From NCBI RefSeq assembly GCF_963169125.1, contig NC_084800.1, positions 55,288,866 through 55,352,865 on the forward strand: a stretch of DNA of 64,000 bases. The letters are read 5' to 3'. The notes beneath the pieces are model-generated. The model made no database searches, was not told where the DNA came from, and was given only the letters and a program-made list of their open reading frames with translations. The stretch's first letter is position 1. Every line of letters starts with the position of its first letter. The translations under genes were made by a program, and so were the position numbers. Below are positions 11,706 to 23,417 of this stretch, piece by piece. This DNA is from Humulus lupulus. Taxonomy: Eukaryota > Streptophyta > Magnoliopsida > Rosales > Cannabaceae.

Positions 11706-12741
11706 CTATTTGAAAGACAATGGATCATCATCACTAGTGTCACCAACAACCATATTGGTTTCACCATCCAAACCATAGCGAACTGGGTTTCGAGAAACCC
11801 TCCTACTACGACGAGGCTCCGTGACTGTTTGCTCAGGAACAGTGGTACTTTCTTCATTTAAATCGACTTGCGTTGGTTGTACATGAAGAGTGGGAATTTC
11901 ATCATCAACTCGCGTTGATGACGATGGAACATTGGTTGGAGTCAATTCTTTAGCCATCTCCTCTAAAACTACTTTGCTGCGAGGTTTAAAGTTTTGGACA
12001 GTCATTTTCCAGAAAAGTAGCATTTGTAGAAGTAAACACTTTCTTTTCTGAATGACTATAGAAAAGTCCACCCCGAGTACCTTTAGGAAAGCCAACAAAC
12101 ATGCAAACTTCAGTTCACGGTTCTAGCTTTCCCTCCTTTTTCCTCAGGACGTGAGCGGGACACCCCTAGATTCTATAATGGCGTAAACTAGGTTCACGAC
12201 CATTCCAGCGTTCTAAAGGTGTTTTGGGGATTGATTTTGACGGCACGACATTGAGAATGTCATTTGCGGTTTCAATTGCATGTCCCCAGAACGAAGTTGG
12301 TAGAGTTGAGTAACTAAGCATGCATCTAACCATTTCCAATAAAGTTCTGTTTCGGCGTTCCGCTACACCATTTTGTTGCGGAGTACCTGGGGCAGTAAGT
12401 TGTGATAAAATCCCAAGTTCAGTTAAATGATCTTGGAACTGCATATCCAAATATTCTCCACCCCTATCAGATCGCAAGATCTTTAACGTTTTACCTAATT
12501 GGTTGTGAGCCATTGCTAGGAATTCCTGAAACTTTGAAAATGTTTATGATTTCCTATGCATTAGGTAAAGACATGAGTATCTAGAGTAATCGTCAATGAA
12601 AGTGACGAAATATTCAAAACCACCCCTGGCTTGTACATTCAAAGGTCCACAAACATCTGAATGCACACGACCAAGTGGTTCTTTGGCCCTATCACCCTTT
12701 GCAGAGAATGGACGCTTGGTCAGTTTGCTTTTGGGCATAAC
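11706..12741 (-). pseudogene. Copia B integrase and linker
   Basis: The integrase core begins near 12690 (HSDVCGPLNVQARGGFEYFVTFIDDYSRY) with the first catalytic Asp; a frame change follows near 12540. The next frame, 12513-12166, holds SDRGGEY with the second Asp and the PQQNGVAERRNRTLLEM motif with the catalytic Glu. A further segment (12098-11706) is the acidic, Ser-rich linker before RT, including RRSRRVSRNPVRYG. The HHCC zinc region and everything upstream are lost at the junction near 12741, so only the catalytic core is readable, in at least two frames. Confidence 0.8.
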
Positions 12742-13361
12742 ATCGATTGCAATGGCAGAGGCAACAGGGTTGTGTACGTAGATTGTGTGTAGTGGCCTTG
12801 CTGCCACGACCCATTGAGGTTCTGCCTTGTGTCGATGGGGGTTGTGTGTGAGGCGAGATGTTGCATCTCACCACGCATTATTTTTCGTTTGTTGGAAAAC
12901 ATTTTCTTCGTTTGAAAGAATCACTTAGGCGTGGAAAATGGATGTATTGGGACCAAAGGCTTATGTTGTATTGTTATAGGATGTTTAAAAGGATGGTAAA
13001 CTGATAACCACAATCGTTCAGATAGTTACTTATTTATAGTCAGAGTGGTAGGTGGTTTTAAGTGCACGTGAATAATGTTGCTTTTAATATGGGTAGGTGA
13101 GGATATATTAAAGTATATATTTGATAGCATCTTTCGAATGAAGTGATAGTTGTCACATGACTGTCTTAGTGTGTTGTTATAGTAAGGAATCCTTATGCAA
13201 AATTGTGTCAGCAAAAACTGAACGTGCAAGATATACTCAAAATAATGTGAAAAAGGAAAGTTGTTGTATTACTTTTGAATTGCACAGTACAACAATTAAC
13301 AATAATATTGTTTCAAATACATTGAATTCCAAGTACGAGGTACAATCTTCCCACTACATAC

Positions 13362-13472
13362 ATTCTTAAGAGTATAAGACCCTCTGCCTAATACTTCTAT
13401 GATTTCAAAAGGCCCTTCCAAATTTGGTTCTAGCTTCTTTTTGTTGCCGGTGACCTTGCGCAGGACCCAATC
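13362..13472 (-). pseudogene. Gypsy B integrase C-terminal fragment
   Basis: The minus strand encodes a stretch with WVLRKVTG and LEGPFEIIEVLGRGSYTL, matching the post-integrase domain of element D (LEGPYQIEEVLHPGTYKL-like, near 55900). Its upstream half lies 4.5 kb away at 17936-18214, beyond T2, with the CAATC duplication at the two junctions. Confidence 0.8.
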
Positions 13473-14401
13473 TGTAACGACCCAAATTTCCTAATAAGGT
13501 TTAGGACCTTGATTAGGAGGCCGGGAGGGCCATAATTGATTTATTGTGTTATTACATGATTATAAGCATGGTAATGTGGGTCATATTATTATATGATGAT
13601 AAAGGCATGTATGGGGTTATACTCTATTGTGAGGGTATTTTGGTATCTTGGCTCATTGAGAGCGTAATTGCATACTAGTGTGTATATTGGTAGGCTAATG
13701 TTGAGACCACATTATCATGTGGATATGTTTGCAGCTTGTGACTCGAGGTGATCCTAATAAGCGGTTTAGCGGGAAGTCACAGCGGGGATTTATACCCGGC
13801 ACGGGGTGAGCCTGGGGATGTATCTGGGAATTTGGAGAATATATTGGAGACGATTTGATATTGAGAAATATAATTGGTGATTAGTTGGGTATCGGAAAAT
13901 AAGCGGTAAATATTAAAGACACTAAAGGAATTAGCGGGAATTGGGAGTAATGACCAAAATTGTAGAGTCCAAGAACTTTACTTAGCTAATTGTTTAGTAG
14001 TATTATAGTATGTATAGTATTATCTTTGTTACTGTGGATTTTTGGTCCAGACCGGGAATTATTTGGACACTCATAGTAGTACTTATAGATTTTCTAAGTT
14101 TAACCTATAGTTTAAGAATATTAAGTATAACCTAAGGTTTGATTAATGTGACTGATATTAAGGATTATATTTATTATATTATAAGGTTTAGACATCAACC
14201 AATAGGATTTTAAGCACATGTTATGAATGGTGATTAAGGATTAAGTATTTTTTAGGATTAAATTTAATAAGGAGTAAAGTTTGAATGTTATAGGGTCAGT
14301 CAGCAGCTTTGAATACGTTGAGGGCTTAGTCAAGGCTGTTTACTCCATTCAAACTTAGCTAAAAATGTGTAATTTCGTGTTTAATTATTCAGCGTGTGCC
14401 A

Positions 14402-14526
14402 ATATATCGCAACTATAGGGGGCGATATATCGCAGCACGTAGATACGGAAAACACGAGACGATGCACGGTCGCCTCGGGCATACTAGCCCAGGCGATATA
14501 TCGCCTACAGGGGGCGATATATCGCC
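14402..14526. repeat. GGCGATATATCGCC palindrome cassette
   Basis: Four words in two doublets: ATATATCGC (14402-14410) and GGCGATATATCGC (14421-14433), a spacer of about 57 bp, then the perfect 16-bp palindrome AGGCGATATATCGCCT (14491-14506) and the perfect 14-bp palindrome GGCGATATATCGCC (14513-14526). Short G-rich linkers (AGGG, CAGG) sit inside the doublets. Confidence 0.95.
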
Positions 14527-14909
14527 TCCTCCAGCATAAATTCAAACACTTTTGAATTCTTTTCCTTTCAGCCATTCAAAGTCCTCCATAAGTCCAGCAT
14601 CTTTTGAACGAGTCTTCAGCCTCTGCTGAACGATTATTCAAATGATTTTCACCTAAAAAGCCATTATTTTTATTCAAGTAAAATCAAGATACTTTCATTC
14701 CCAAACTCTATAAATAGGACGTAGTACCCAGCCATTATTCACCTTTTGCTCTAAGTTCAGAAGCTGCTAGTGTTAAGTGAGTGTGAGAGTGTAAACACCT
14801 GGTTTGGGAAAATCATAAGCTTAAACATCATAAGCTTATCAAACACTTTGGGAAGTGAGGTTCTATAGTATTTCGGTTGAGGTGTAGATTGGTCTTTCAA
14901 ATCTTTGAG

Positions 14910-15519
14910 GTAACCAAAACTCTAGTTCCTTTCTGTATTATGTTATTTTCTTTCTCATAGTCTTCTACTCAATCTCTAACCTTAATCTTCATTTTGGTTA
15001 GGGAATCTAAGTTCTTGAGCACATAAGTTTCGGTAAGCATGTTTCTCAAATGGTTTAGTCTTTCCATCCCTTTCATTTCATCTCCTTTCTTCTTTCAACT
15101 CACTCTTGTTCATTATGGTTTTAGGAGTGTTCCAAAAAGTCCCAACTCAGTCCACATATCCCGGTAACTTTGGTAAGGAAAATAGGCTAGAATCTATATG
15201 TTTATGTTTATGTTATCTTATGTGTTATGTTATGAATATGTTATAAATGTGTTTGTTTGTAGGCTTGGGCTTATGCCCTATTTGACTAACAAGACCCCAA
15301 AAAGATTGTGGGCATATGCCTATTTAGCTGGTAGGACCCCACAAATCTCATGGGCATAAGCTTGTTTAGTCTATGGGACCCCAAGTAATAATGGCCATTA
15401 TAATAAGTGTATTATGTGTTATGATATGTCTTTATGTTTCTTATGAAATTATGTTTATGACTATGTGTTAGATTTTTCCTTGCTGGGCATTAGGCTCATT
15501 CCTTTCTGTTTATGTGCAG
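14910..15519 (+). other. Intron-like module in the solo LTR
   Basis: A donor-like GAG/GTAACC at 14910 and an acceptor-like TTTCTGTTTATGTGCAG ending at 15519. The segment before the acceptor (TTGCTGGGCATTAGGCTCA) matches the corresponding site in T2 and T4 although the rest of the LTR differs. Splicing is an inference. Confidence 0.5.
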
Positions 15520-16600
15520 GAAATAAGCTTTAGAGGCGGAAAGATTCGTGACGCTTAGAGGATGTGTATGGATGGTGAATGGAGTCAAGGGGCCGAGCGT
15601 TATTTGATTCGAGGATGTAGTTTCTGTTTTATGTCTTTTTACATGTATTTTCCGCACCATTTATGTAATGTCTTTTATTTTAAATCATGTTTTGTTTTTA
15701 AAGACAATGGGATCCCAAATCCTTCTTAGTATTCTATTTATTTGTAGGTAACTCTTATTTTTACAAGTTACTCAATAAAATTTTGGTATTTTCGTAAAAA
15801 TGTAAGTTTTATGTATAGTTTCGTTAATGGTCCAAATAGTCTAGATTAGTGGGTCATTACAAAAATGCCCCTAGAGTGATTTAAAGGTTTAGTTATTATT
15901 GGGAGGGCAAGGTTGTCATTTGGCTTACTAAAGGATAGGTTATATTATGATTTATCATTTTAGTGGAAGTTATAGATAGACTCAGAAGCTTAAGGAAAAG
16001 AAAAGAAGAAGGAAGGAGAGAAAAACAGAACACTTAAAGCTATTACTCTCTTTCTTTCGGCTGGGTCATCTCTTCACCATTCCTTGTGAGTTTTGGAGCT
16101 GGAATTCTAGAGTAACCTCAGGATGGAGCTTAGGGCTAAAGACCTTGGTGAAGCTAGAAGAACTAACAGGGTTTAGCCAGTCAATTGAGGTAAGTTTCAA
16201 GGTTTCTTGATGTGTTTTTCTGGGTTTTAATGAGATGGTTTCTAAGCTTGAGTTTTGGATGAAATAAAGGGATATGAACTTGAGGAGTTGAAGGGCTTGA
16301 AGCTGGTTGGATGCTAGGGATAACTTAAGGTCGAAATCCTCCATAGAAGGTAACAAGTTCTGACTTTGATGTTCTAAGTTTCTGAGTTTCTGGTTGAATT
16401 TTTCAGTTCTTGGGTTCAATGTTTGTTTTTCTAGTTTGATTATGCATGTGGTTAAGTCTTGTGTTATTGAGTTGTATGGGGTGATATATAGGTGATGGTA
16501 GACTCAATTTGGTGTTTAGTTGAGGGTTGGAAGGGTTCCAAGGGGTTTTGGTTCGAGGAAAATCGAAGAAGGGAAAACAGAGTGTTGCTGGTCTGTGACT

Positions 16601-16710
16601 AGCGTTGTAGCGCTAGCCTTTGGGCGCTATAGCGCTAGGCTTGGGCTTTCTGGGCGTTTTGGTTCTGGTTGTAGCGCTATATCGCCTTCCTTAGAGCGCT
16701 GTAGCGCTAC
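16601..16710. repeat. GCGCTATAGCGC palindrome cassette in T2
   Basis: Words GTAGCGCTAG, then GGGCGCTATAGCGCTA (perfect 12-bp palindrome at 16624-16635), a spacer, then GTAGCGCTATATCGCC and GCGCTGTAGCGCTA. The paired layout is the same as at 8141-8256 and 27511-27625. Confidence 0.9.
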
Positions 16711-16953
16711 CTTGTCTCCAGAAATGGATTTTTGAGTTTTTCCTTAGGGTTTTTGCCCGGCGACTCGGGGTTTGATTCCACCACCCCGTTTGGTGGAATT
16801 AGGGCTTCCCGGGGGCTCGGGATTGGTCCCGAGGCTAGGTTTTGGATGTGAAGTTTGGTTGTGATTCTGATTTATGGCTGTGACTAGGTGCGCGCTAAGG
16901 TTCAGGCGGGATCGTGCTTGAGGATCAATTGAACGAGCTAGCGAAATCTAAAG

Positions 16954-17555
16954 GTAAGAAAGTTGCACCTGATTATGTGGTTAGGTTGGGACTAAGTGTT
17001 CCCTATGTTTATATGCATTGTTATGTGAATGTGAATACCCATGTGAACCTGATGGGACTAAGAGCTCCCTATAATTGTATATCATGTCATGAGATGGTAT
17101 TATGCCATGGGACATGTGATAATCGGCCTAAGGGTGTCGGAATCAATATTTGCGCACAGGGCGCGGCTCAGCCACTGGTAGCTGAGGCAGCTTATTTATC
17201 ACTGAGCTCGGTTAAGCTGGCCATAGTCAGTGGGTATAACACTGGGGGAGGCCTAAGTGAGCCGAAGACAGTGGGTTAAACAGAGGGTGCGACCTAAGGG
17301 CGCCGACCCTGAATATTATTTGATGGTTGTGTTAAACTGTTGATTATGAATGTGAATATTGTGTTATGGATATGATTTGTTGATTGTCTGGATAACAAAT
17401 TGTTAATTTGTTGAGTGTTATCACTGATTGGATAAATGTTATGATTTGCCGAATTCCTGGTTGTGCATTGTGGAATATTTGGTTATTGATGTTGATCTTG
17501 CTATGATATCATGCTTTCTTGCTGGGCCTCGGCTCACGGGTGCTACGTGGTGCAG
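16954..17555 (+). other. Intron-like module in T2
   Basis: Begins GTAAGAAAGTTGCACC and ends CTACGTGGTGCAG, with TTGCTGGGCCTCGGCTCAC about 35 bases before the end. The same borders occur in T3, T4 and T5, while the intervening sequence differs in length and content. Confidence 0.55.
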
Positions 17556-17935
17556 GTAAAGGCAAGGGTATGCTGAGTCAACCATGAGTTGGAGGGCTCT
17601 GGGGGTGAGGTGTACATTGTCAGCTGCTCGGCCTCCACGGTCGAGGAATTGTACAGGGACGGAAACCTAAAATGTGTATTTTGCCATTAGAGTGGCTTGA
17701 ATTATTTATAACTTTTGGGATTTGCTGTTACTAAGTCATCTAAACCCTGTTTTGAGTTTCCATGTATTAAACTGTCATTTTTAATGAAAATAGCCTGTTT
17801 GTGACCAAAATCTTTTATTCCTAATCCGATGATGACGTTGGATTCACATTTTGTTTAAATGACTTGATTAGCAAGTCTCGCACTATTTTAAACACACAGT
17901 GTAACGGTCTTGGTTATACAGGGCGTTACACAATC

Positions 17936-19197
17936 ACCTTTCTGAAATGTGCGCGAGTGAACTCTTTTGTTGTAGTAGCGTTTTGCAGCCTTTTGATAAT
18001 TTTCTCGTCTTAATTGTGCTATTGTTCGTACCTCTTCCAGAAGGTCTAGGTTGTGCATTAGTTGAATGTTGTTTGTGGTTTGGTCAAAAGTGATCTCTGT
18101 TCGAAGTGTAGGTAGGCCCACTTCTGTTGGGATGATAGCTTCTGTTCCATATACCATGGCGTAGGGAGATTCACCCGTAGAGGACCTTTTTGTTGTCCTG
18201 TAGGCCCATAACACCTTCGGTAGTTCTTCTACCCAGGCTCATTTTTTATCTTCCAAGTTTTTCTTAATGTTGGAAAAAATGACTTTGTTGGAAGCATCTG
18301 CTTGGCCATTGCCTTGTAGCTGTAGGTAAGTGATAGAGGAAAAACTCAATTTGATCTTGTATGTGTCACATAGCTCCTGTACTTTGGCATTTTGGAAGGG
18401 GGTTCTGTTGTCAACGACTATCTCCCACAATATCCAAAATTGACAGACGATGTGCTTCCATATGAAGGTCGTGGTGTCTGTTTTGCTGACCGTGACATAC
18501 GCTTCTGCCACAACCCACTTAGTGAAGTAATCGGTGGCTACCAGAGCATACCGTTTTCCTCCAGCAGCTTTAGGCAGTTCACCTACCACGTCCATACCCC
18601 ACTTTGCAAAAGGCCAAGGTGCAATGATTGAGTGTAAAGTTTGAGCGGGTTGATGGATGGTTGGTGCAAATCGTTGGCATTTGTCACATTTTTTGGCATA
18701 GTCACGTGCTTCTATCATTATGTACGGCCAGTAGTACCCCGCTGTAAGTGCTTTGTGTGCCAGACTTTGACCCCCGTGTGATTTCCACATGCTCCCTCGT
18801 GTATCTCTTCTAACAGTTTTTTAGCTTCTGATTGACGCAAACACCGAAGATAGGGCCCATCGAAGGACTTACGGTATAACGTTCCATGGATTATGGAATA
18901 GCGTTGTGCTCGAAGGCGCAGAAGATTTGCATCTTTTGGATGAGGGGGTAGTTCAGAGGTGGACAAGTATCGAATGATTGGGTCCATCCAGCACTCGGGC
19001 TCTGACGAGGTTGAGAAGACTTCCAGAGCTTTGATTGATCGGCTTATAGATATGGAGGATTTTCGTGTATAGTCCCCTGCAGAGGCTAATTTGGCGAGGG
19101 CATCAACCTTCTGATTTTGTTCCCTCGGCACTTGTACGAGTTCAAACTGGTGGAAATGTGACCGTAAGTCAGTTACTTTTTGTAGTAGGCTAGCCAT
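17936..19197 (-). pseudogene. Gypsy B integrase
   Basis: The N-terminal frame (19197-18718) contains a linker and the start of the zinc-binding region (HEGACGNHTG). A frameshift near 18790 leads to 18790-18239 with CDKCQRF, the first catalytic Asp in GMDVVGELP, the second in VVDNRTPF (family form SDNGTQF) and NGQADASNK, where the catalytic Glu is replaced by Asp. After a stop near 18239 the frame 18214-17936 carries LWAYRTTKRSSTGESPY and a basic tail reaching FQKGDC, where T2 interrupts it. Two active-site regions are altered, so the enzyme would be inactive even without the frameshifts. Confidence 0.85.
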
Positions 19198-19221
19198 ATA
19201 GGGTGCTTTGGTATCAAAATT

Positions 19222-20046
19222 CTAGCCCACTTGTTCTATCATAAGCTGTGAATCTCCTCCGACACTCAGACGTTTAATGCCGATGTCTCGTGCTAGTTCT
19301 AAGCCATAGATCAGAGCCTCATACTCCGCTTCATTATTTGTTGTGAACTGTTCTAAACGAATGGCTTCCTCGATTTTGAGGCCTGAGGGAGCCTCTAATA
19401 CGACGCCAATACCGGCTTCTTGGGAATTGGATGCCCCATCCGTATGCATTGTCCACACCCATTCATCTTCTGATTCTAGCAATTCAGGCAAGGTGTCTGG
19501 GGTAAAGGATTGTATTTCGACCAGGAAGTCAGCAAGTACTTGTCCTTTTTTTGCTTTTCGTGGCAAGAATCGTATATCATACGTCCCAAGCTCAATTTCC
19601 CATTTAGATAACCTTCCAGAGAGATCGGGTTTACTCAACACTTGCTTCAGTGGATAGTCCGTATATACAATGATGGTGTGGCTTTCAAAATATTGTCGTA
19701 GCTTCTTCTTTACTGTGATGAGTGGGAGTGCTAATTTTTCCATCATGCTGTAGCGAGTTTCAGCGTCTAGAAGCATCTTGATGTAGTAAAACACTGGCCT
19801 CTGACGGCTAGCCTTTTCTCTGAAGAGCATGGAGCTCATAGCAAAGTGTGAGACAGATAGATACAAGAACATATCTTTATTGGCGATGGGGGAGCTCAGT
19901 ATAGGAGGAGAGCTCAAATAAGCTTTCAACTCTTCCAATGCTTTGTTTTGTTCTGTTTCCCAGGTGGTGTTGGTGGATTTCTTTATGCATTGCAAGAAGG
20001 GCTGGCAACGGTCGGACATGCGCGATATGAACCGGCTTAATGCCAT
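19222..20046 (-). pseudogene. Gypsy B RNase H and second (archaeal-type) RNase H
   Basis: 274 open codons. The first part ends the RT region and holds the usual RNase H (YTDYPLKQVL in the catalytic region, then LSKWEIELGTYDIRFLPRKA). The second part is a separate RNase H: HTDGASNSQEAGIGVVL with the first Asp, TNNEAEYEALIYGLELA with Glu, and GGDSQLMIEQV with a further Asp. A tandem RNase H of this type is known from plant Tat elements, where it is thought to be an acquired domain. The frame stops at 19222 and resumes at 19197 as the linker to integrase. Confidence 0.85.
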
Positions 20047-20073
20047 AATTTTGCCTGTTAGAGCCTGGATGTC

Positions 20074-20919
20074 TCAGATGGTTCTAGGTTCTTTGACTTC
20101 TGAGAGGGACGCAAACTGTGTTGGGTTGGCCCCGATGCCCTTTTGGCTAACCACATATCCTAAAAACTGTCCAAAGGACACCCCAAAGGCGCACTTAGAG
20201 GGATTCGATTTCATTTTATAAGTGTCGAGAATGTCGAAGCACTTGGTCAAATCGTCCACATGTGAAGAGCTTTGTTTAGATTTGACGAGCATGTCGCCAA
20301 TATAGACATCCATGTTTCTCCCAAGCAATGAGGAAAACAGCTTGTGCATCAGCCTTTGGTATGTTGCGCCTGCATTCTTTAATCCGAAGGGCATAACTTT
20401 GTAGCAATACAATCCACCTTCTGTTATGAAAGCTGTGTGGATCCAATCTTCTGATTTCATTGGGAGTCGATTGTATCCGGAGTAGGCATCGAGGAAGCTC
20501 ATTCTTTCAAACCTTGCCATGGCATCTATCATCTGATCAATTTTTGGTAGAGGGTAGCTATCCCTTGGACATGCTTTATTTAGGTTGGTGTAGTCTATGC
20601 ATACTCTCTTTTTCTCGTTCTTCTTTGGGACCACGACAGGGTTGGCTAGCCAACTGGGATATAGGCATTCTTCGATTGCCCCTGTGATCAGAAGCCGATG
20701 TACCTCTTCTTGGATGACCTGGTTGACTTCGGGAGCGAACCTCCTCTGCTTCTGCTTAATGGGTGGGAAGCTGTTTGATATATTAAGGCTGTGACTCATG
20801 ATGGAGAAGTCTATTCCGGGTATGTCGTGTGGAAACCAGGCGAAAGTTCCAACTCTGGTTTTGAGAAATTGGACTAGGGTCTGTTTTTCGTTTTCAAAAA
20901 GTTTGGTACTTACCAGCAC
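20074..20919 (-). pseudogene. Gypsy B reverse transcriptase
   Basis: The frame carries gypsy RT motifs in order: EECLYPSWLANPVVVPKKN, VCIDYTNLNKACPRDSYPLP, MSFLDAYSGYN, LYCYKVMPFGLKNAGATYQR and then VYIGDMLVKS. The last should be the catalytic Y-V-D-D; here the first of the two Asp residues is Gly, a change expected to abolish polymerase activity. LGYVVSQKGIGANP follows. The frame ends with a stop near 20074, just before the RNase H frame. Element D keeps YVDDML at the same place. Confidence 0.88.
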
Positions 20920-21045
20920 TATTTTAGATGGGTCAGCGTCGTCTAGACATATTTTCTCTAGGTCGTCGAGAGTGATTTGGGGTTTTTCTTGGTCTTCTAC
21001 TAGATCGATACCTCTGAGGCATGCTGGTAGGTTGTGATGTGATTG

Positions 21046-21576
21046 CTATTTGTTAGGATTGTCATCAGGGGAGGAAGTGCCAGAATTGTTTATTTCTTTC
21101 AAGGTAAGGAAGCACTTTTTGGCCTGCTTCTGACATCCCTTTTTGTCGATGGTGTAGCGCCCGTTGGGTGAGTGGCATCGCATCACCTGAGACAAAGTTG
21201 AGACTGCCCCTTGCATCTTGTGGATCCAATTTCTCCCCATGATGGTGTTGTAACTTGTGATGGAGTCTATAATGAGGAAGTCCACTGGTAGGGTACGCTC
21301 TGCGGCCACCACGATTAATCATACAACGCCCTTCGGGTATACTCTCTGGCTGTTAAATCCCAAAATGGGCGTGGTGGAGGTTCATATCTAATTTTCCTCT
21401 AGCTCCATCTTTTGGAAGGCTTCCCAGAAGAGGATGTCAACCCCACTGCCCCCATCGACTAGAACTCTACCCAACTGGCAATGGTCGACCTGTAGTGAGA
21501 TGACGAGAGGATCGTCGTGGGGTAGGTGCACTCCTTGTAAGTCATCGTCGATAACGTCTGTCATCTGAAGTGACAA
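21046..21576 (-). pseudogene. Gypsy B protease region
   Basis: The frame 21576-21388 contains FWEAF and the retropepsin-like LVDGGSGVDILF (Asp-Gly-Gly in place of Asp-Thr/Ser-Gly), preceded by HLPHDDPLVI. After stops, 21312-21046 continues with DFLIIDSITSYNTIMGRNWIHKM, the second half of the fold. In this family the protease cleaves Gag-Pol. The copy is broken by stops between the two halves. Confidence 0.8.
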
Positions 21577-23199
21577 GATTGACCGCGTGGCCTAATGATC
21601 TATATCGCTTCACCCGTTCCTCCATCCTCTTACGGATTTTGGTGGCATGCTCTTGGTCTTCAGTGAGCTCCACGATCCCATGTATCATGGGGACTTGCTT
21701 GAGAGGTTCTTGTGGGCTTGCAGAGGCTATCTGCACGGGGTCAGCTGCTTGTGGTGTTAGGAAAGAAGCAGGATTATGCTGCGAGGTGCCGGGTCTGCCT
21801 GCCTCCTTGATGTACTGGGTTAGCCTCCCAATTCTCATGAGGGCTTGGATCTGATTGTTCAGGTTATGGCATTCAGCGACCATATGACCGTGATCTTTGT
21901 GGAAGAGGCAGTATCTGTTTTTATCTCTTCTGTCTTGATGAGTGGTAATCGTATATGGTTCACGCCAGATAGGTCTGTCTTTATTCTCTTCATAAATGAC
22001 TTCCTGTGGGACGGTGTATTCGAAGGAAGGGTACCGCGGTAACTCTCGGTTCTGTTTGGCCTCTTCCCTTCCTTTGCGTGGTCCATCTGTTGCCTCTTCC
22101 TCTTGTCATCTCTAGCAGGTGGTGGAGGGTTATTTGCTAGTGGAGCGGAGATAAGTGCGGATTTCTTCTGTGCACGCTCTCGAAATTCTAGGACTCTGAA
22201 GATGCCCTCGGCTCGGATCTGGATCTCAGCCATGTCATAAGGCGGTGTCATGGTGAGATTTTCATGCAAGAGAGATCCCACCTGCAAGCTTTTGACGAAG
22301 AGATTGGCCGCGGTAACTGGGTCAACGTCGTGGATCTGATGCACGAGGTCAATGAAACGATGTAGATATGACTTCGGATGTTCATTTTCCCTTTGCTCGA
22401 TCCGATAGAGGTCTGCCATTATTCTTGGTGCCTCACGGTTCGCACTATACTGTTGGAGAAAAGTTCTTCGGAGGTCACTAAAACTGTTGACGAAACCAGG
22501 CTTTAATTGTCTGAACCATAGCAGAGCTGGCCCAGAGAAAGTCGTGGAAAAGACCTTGCATTGAATGGCTTCGTTGTTGGCTTCTAGTGCCATTTTCTGC
22601 TGGAATTGAAACAGGTGGTTTAACGGGTCTCACTTTCCATTAAACGCAGGTAGAGATGGGATTATGAAGTCTCGGGGTTTAGGCTCGTTCTGAATCCACT
22701 CTGAGAAGGGAGACTTTTCAGTGGTTCTTGATACCAGATCCATGTGCTCAGTTGCGTGGACGGACCTCCCGTATGAGAACTTCTGCATCATTTCCCTCAT
22801 CATTTCTTCTTTCCAATTGTCTAAGAGCCAGATGGAGGGGGTACGGTCCTCAGCTGGTGAGTTGTGCGCGGCTCGTTGTGTGGTCTGTTGGGGCCTGATC
22901 TCAGCAGCCGGCTGAGTTGACGGGGTGGGCTCTATTCCGGTGCGCACATGTGTGTCACAGAGCGGAGGTCGTCGTTCATCGACCCCTGGATGAAGATGGG
23001 TTGGGGAGGTTGGTGGGGGGCCCTGGGATCCTTCGTTGCCGAGTTGCGAGGTTCGTTGAGGGGAATTGATGCGGTCGACTGGAACTTCGGGTCTACCAGA
23101 GTCGAGATTGTTGTTGTCTTGGGTGCTGCGTGTAGCGTTGGCGGATTTGCGCAACTCAGCGATCTCAGCTTCGAGCCTAGCCTGAGCTTCGATCAACAT
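21577..23199 (-). pseudogene. Gypsy B gag
   Basis: The N-terminal frame (23199-22630) begins with a helix, MLIEAQARLEAEIAELRKS, followed by a Pro/Ser-rich linker and ends PRDFIIPSLPAFNGK at a stop. The next frame (22593-21859) gives the gag core: ALLWFRQLKPGFVNSFSDLRRTF and ENEHPKSYLHRFIDLV. A zinc-knuckle-like segment with HMVAECHNLNNQI lies near 21883, in a shifted frame. Structure and order match plant gypsy gag. Frame breaks near 22625 and 21870 inactivate it. Confidence 0.8.
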
Positions 23200-23417
23200 T
23201 TTAATTGCTTCGTCGGATCTCTGCTAGCTGGTTTCCAGTAGGCGACACATCCTGTCGATTTGTTCGCTCATGTCCGCTGGTGGGACGACCTGAGTGACTG
23301 GACCCGACACTCCATTGCCCTTTGGTGGCATGGCTCCAAGGTTTGAGAGGATCTTGGTTGCAAAAGAAGAGTTCTTGATTTCTTGATTCGACAATGTGGC
23401 TAAGGCGAAAACATTTG

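Larger units (their letters stand above)
8535..12741 (-). mobile_element. Ty1/copia element B, 5'-truncated
   Basis: On the minus strand: integrase (from about 12741), RT, RNase H (ending at the TAG at 10158-10160), a purine tract (complement of 10134-10145) and a 3' LTR (8535-10133). Gag, protease and the 5' LTR are absent. At about 12741 the sequence switches to the 3' side of gypsy B. The element is decayed, with several stops and frameshifts. Confidence 0.82.
13961..15861 (+). mobile_element. Solo LTR of a second family, inside T2
   Basis: 1901 bp starting TGTAGAGTCC and ending GGGTCATTACA, flanked by AAAAT at 13956-13960 and 15862-15866. Joining the flanks restores continuity with other T-family copies. 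It has a TATA box (ACTCTATAAATAGGACG, about 14705-14721), a GGCGATATATCGCC palindrome cassette about 180 bp upstream of it, and an intron-like module (14910-15519) ending GTGCAG. Confidence 0.88.
13473..17930 (+). mobile_element. T2: T-family solo LTR, itself interrupted
   Basis: Starts TGTAACGACCC and ends GGGCGTTACA, flanked by 5-bp duplications CAATC (13468-13472 and 17931-17935) within the gypsy B integrase. Removing the nested LTR (13961-15861 plus one duplication) leaves about 2.55 kb with no internal coding region, so a solo LTR is the simplest reading. It holds a palindrome cassette (16601-16710) and an intron-like module (16954-17555). Confidence 0.85.

Noticed and set aside
13473..15861. 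Reading 13473-15861 as one complete LTR
   Set aside because: The CAATC duplication pairs 13473 with 17930, and AAAAT pairs 13961 with 15861, so 13473 and 15861 belong to different elements.
16066..16419. 117-codon minus-strand frame in T2
   Set aside because: No recognisable domain, not conserved in T4 or T5, and it overlaps LTR sequence.
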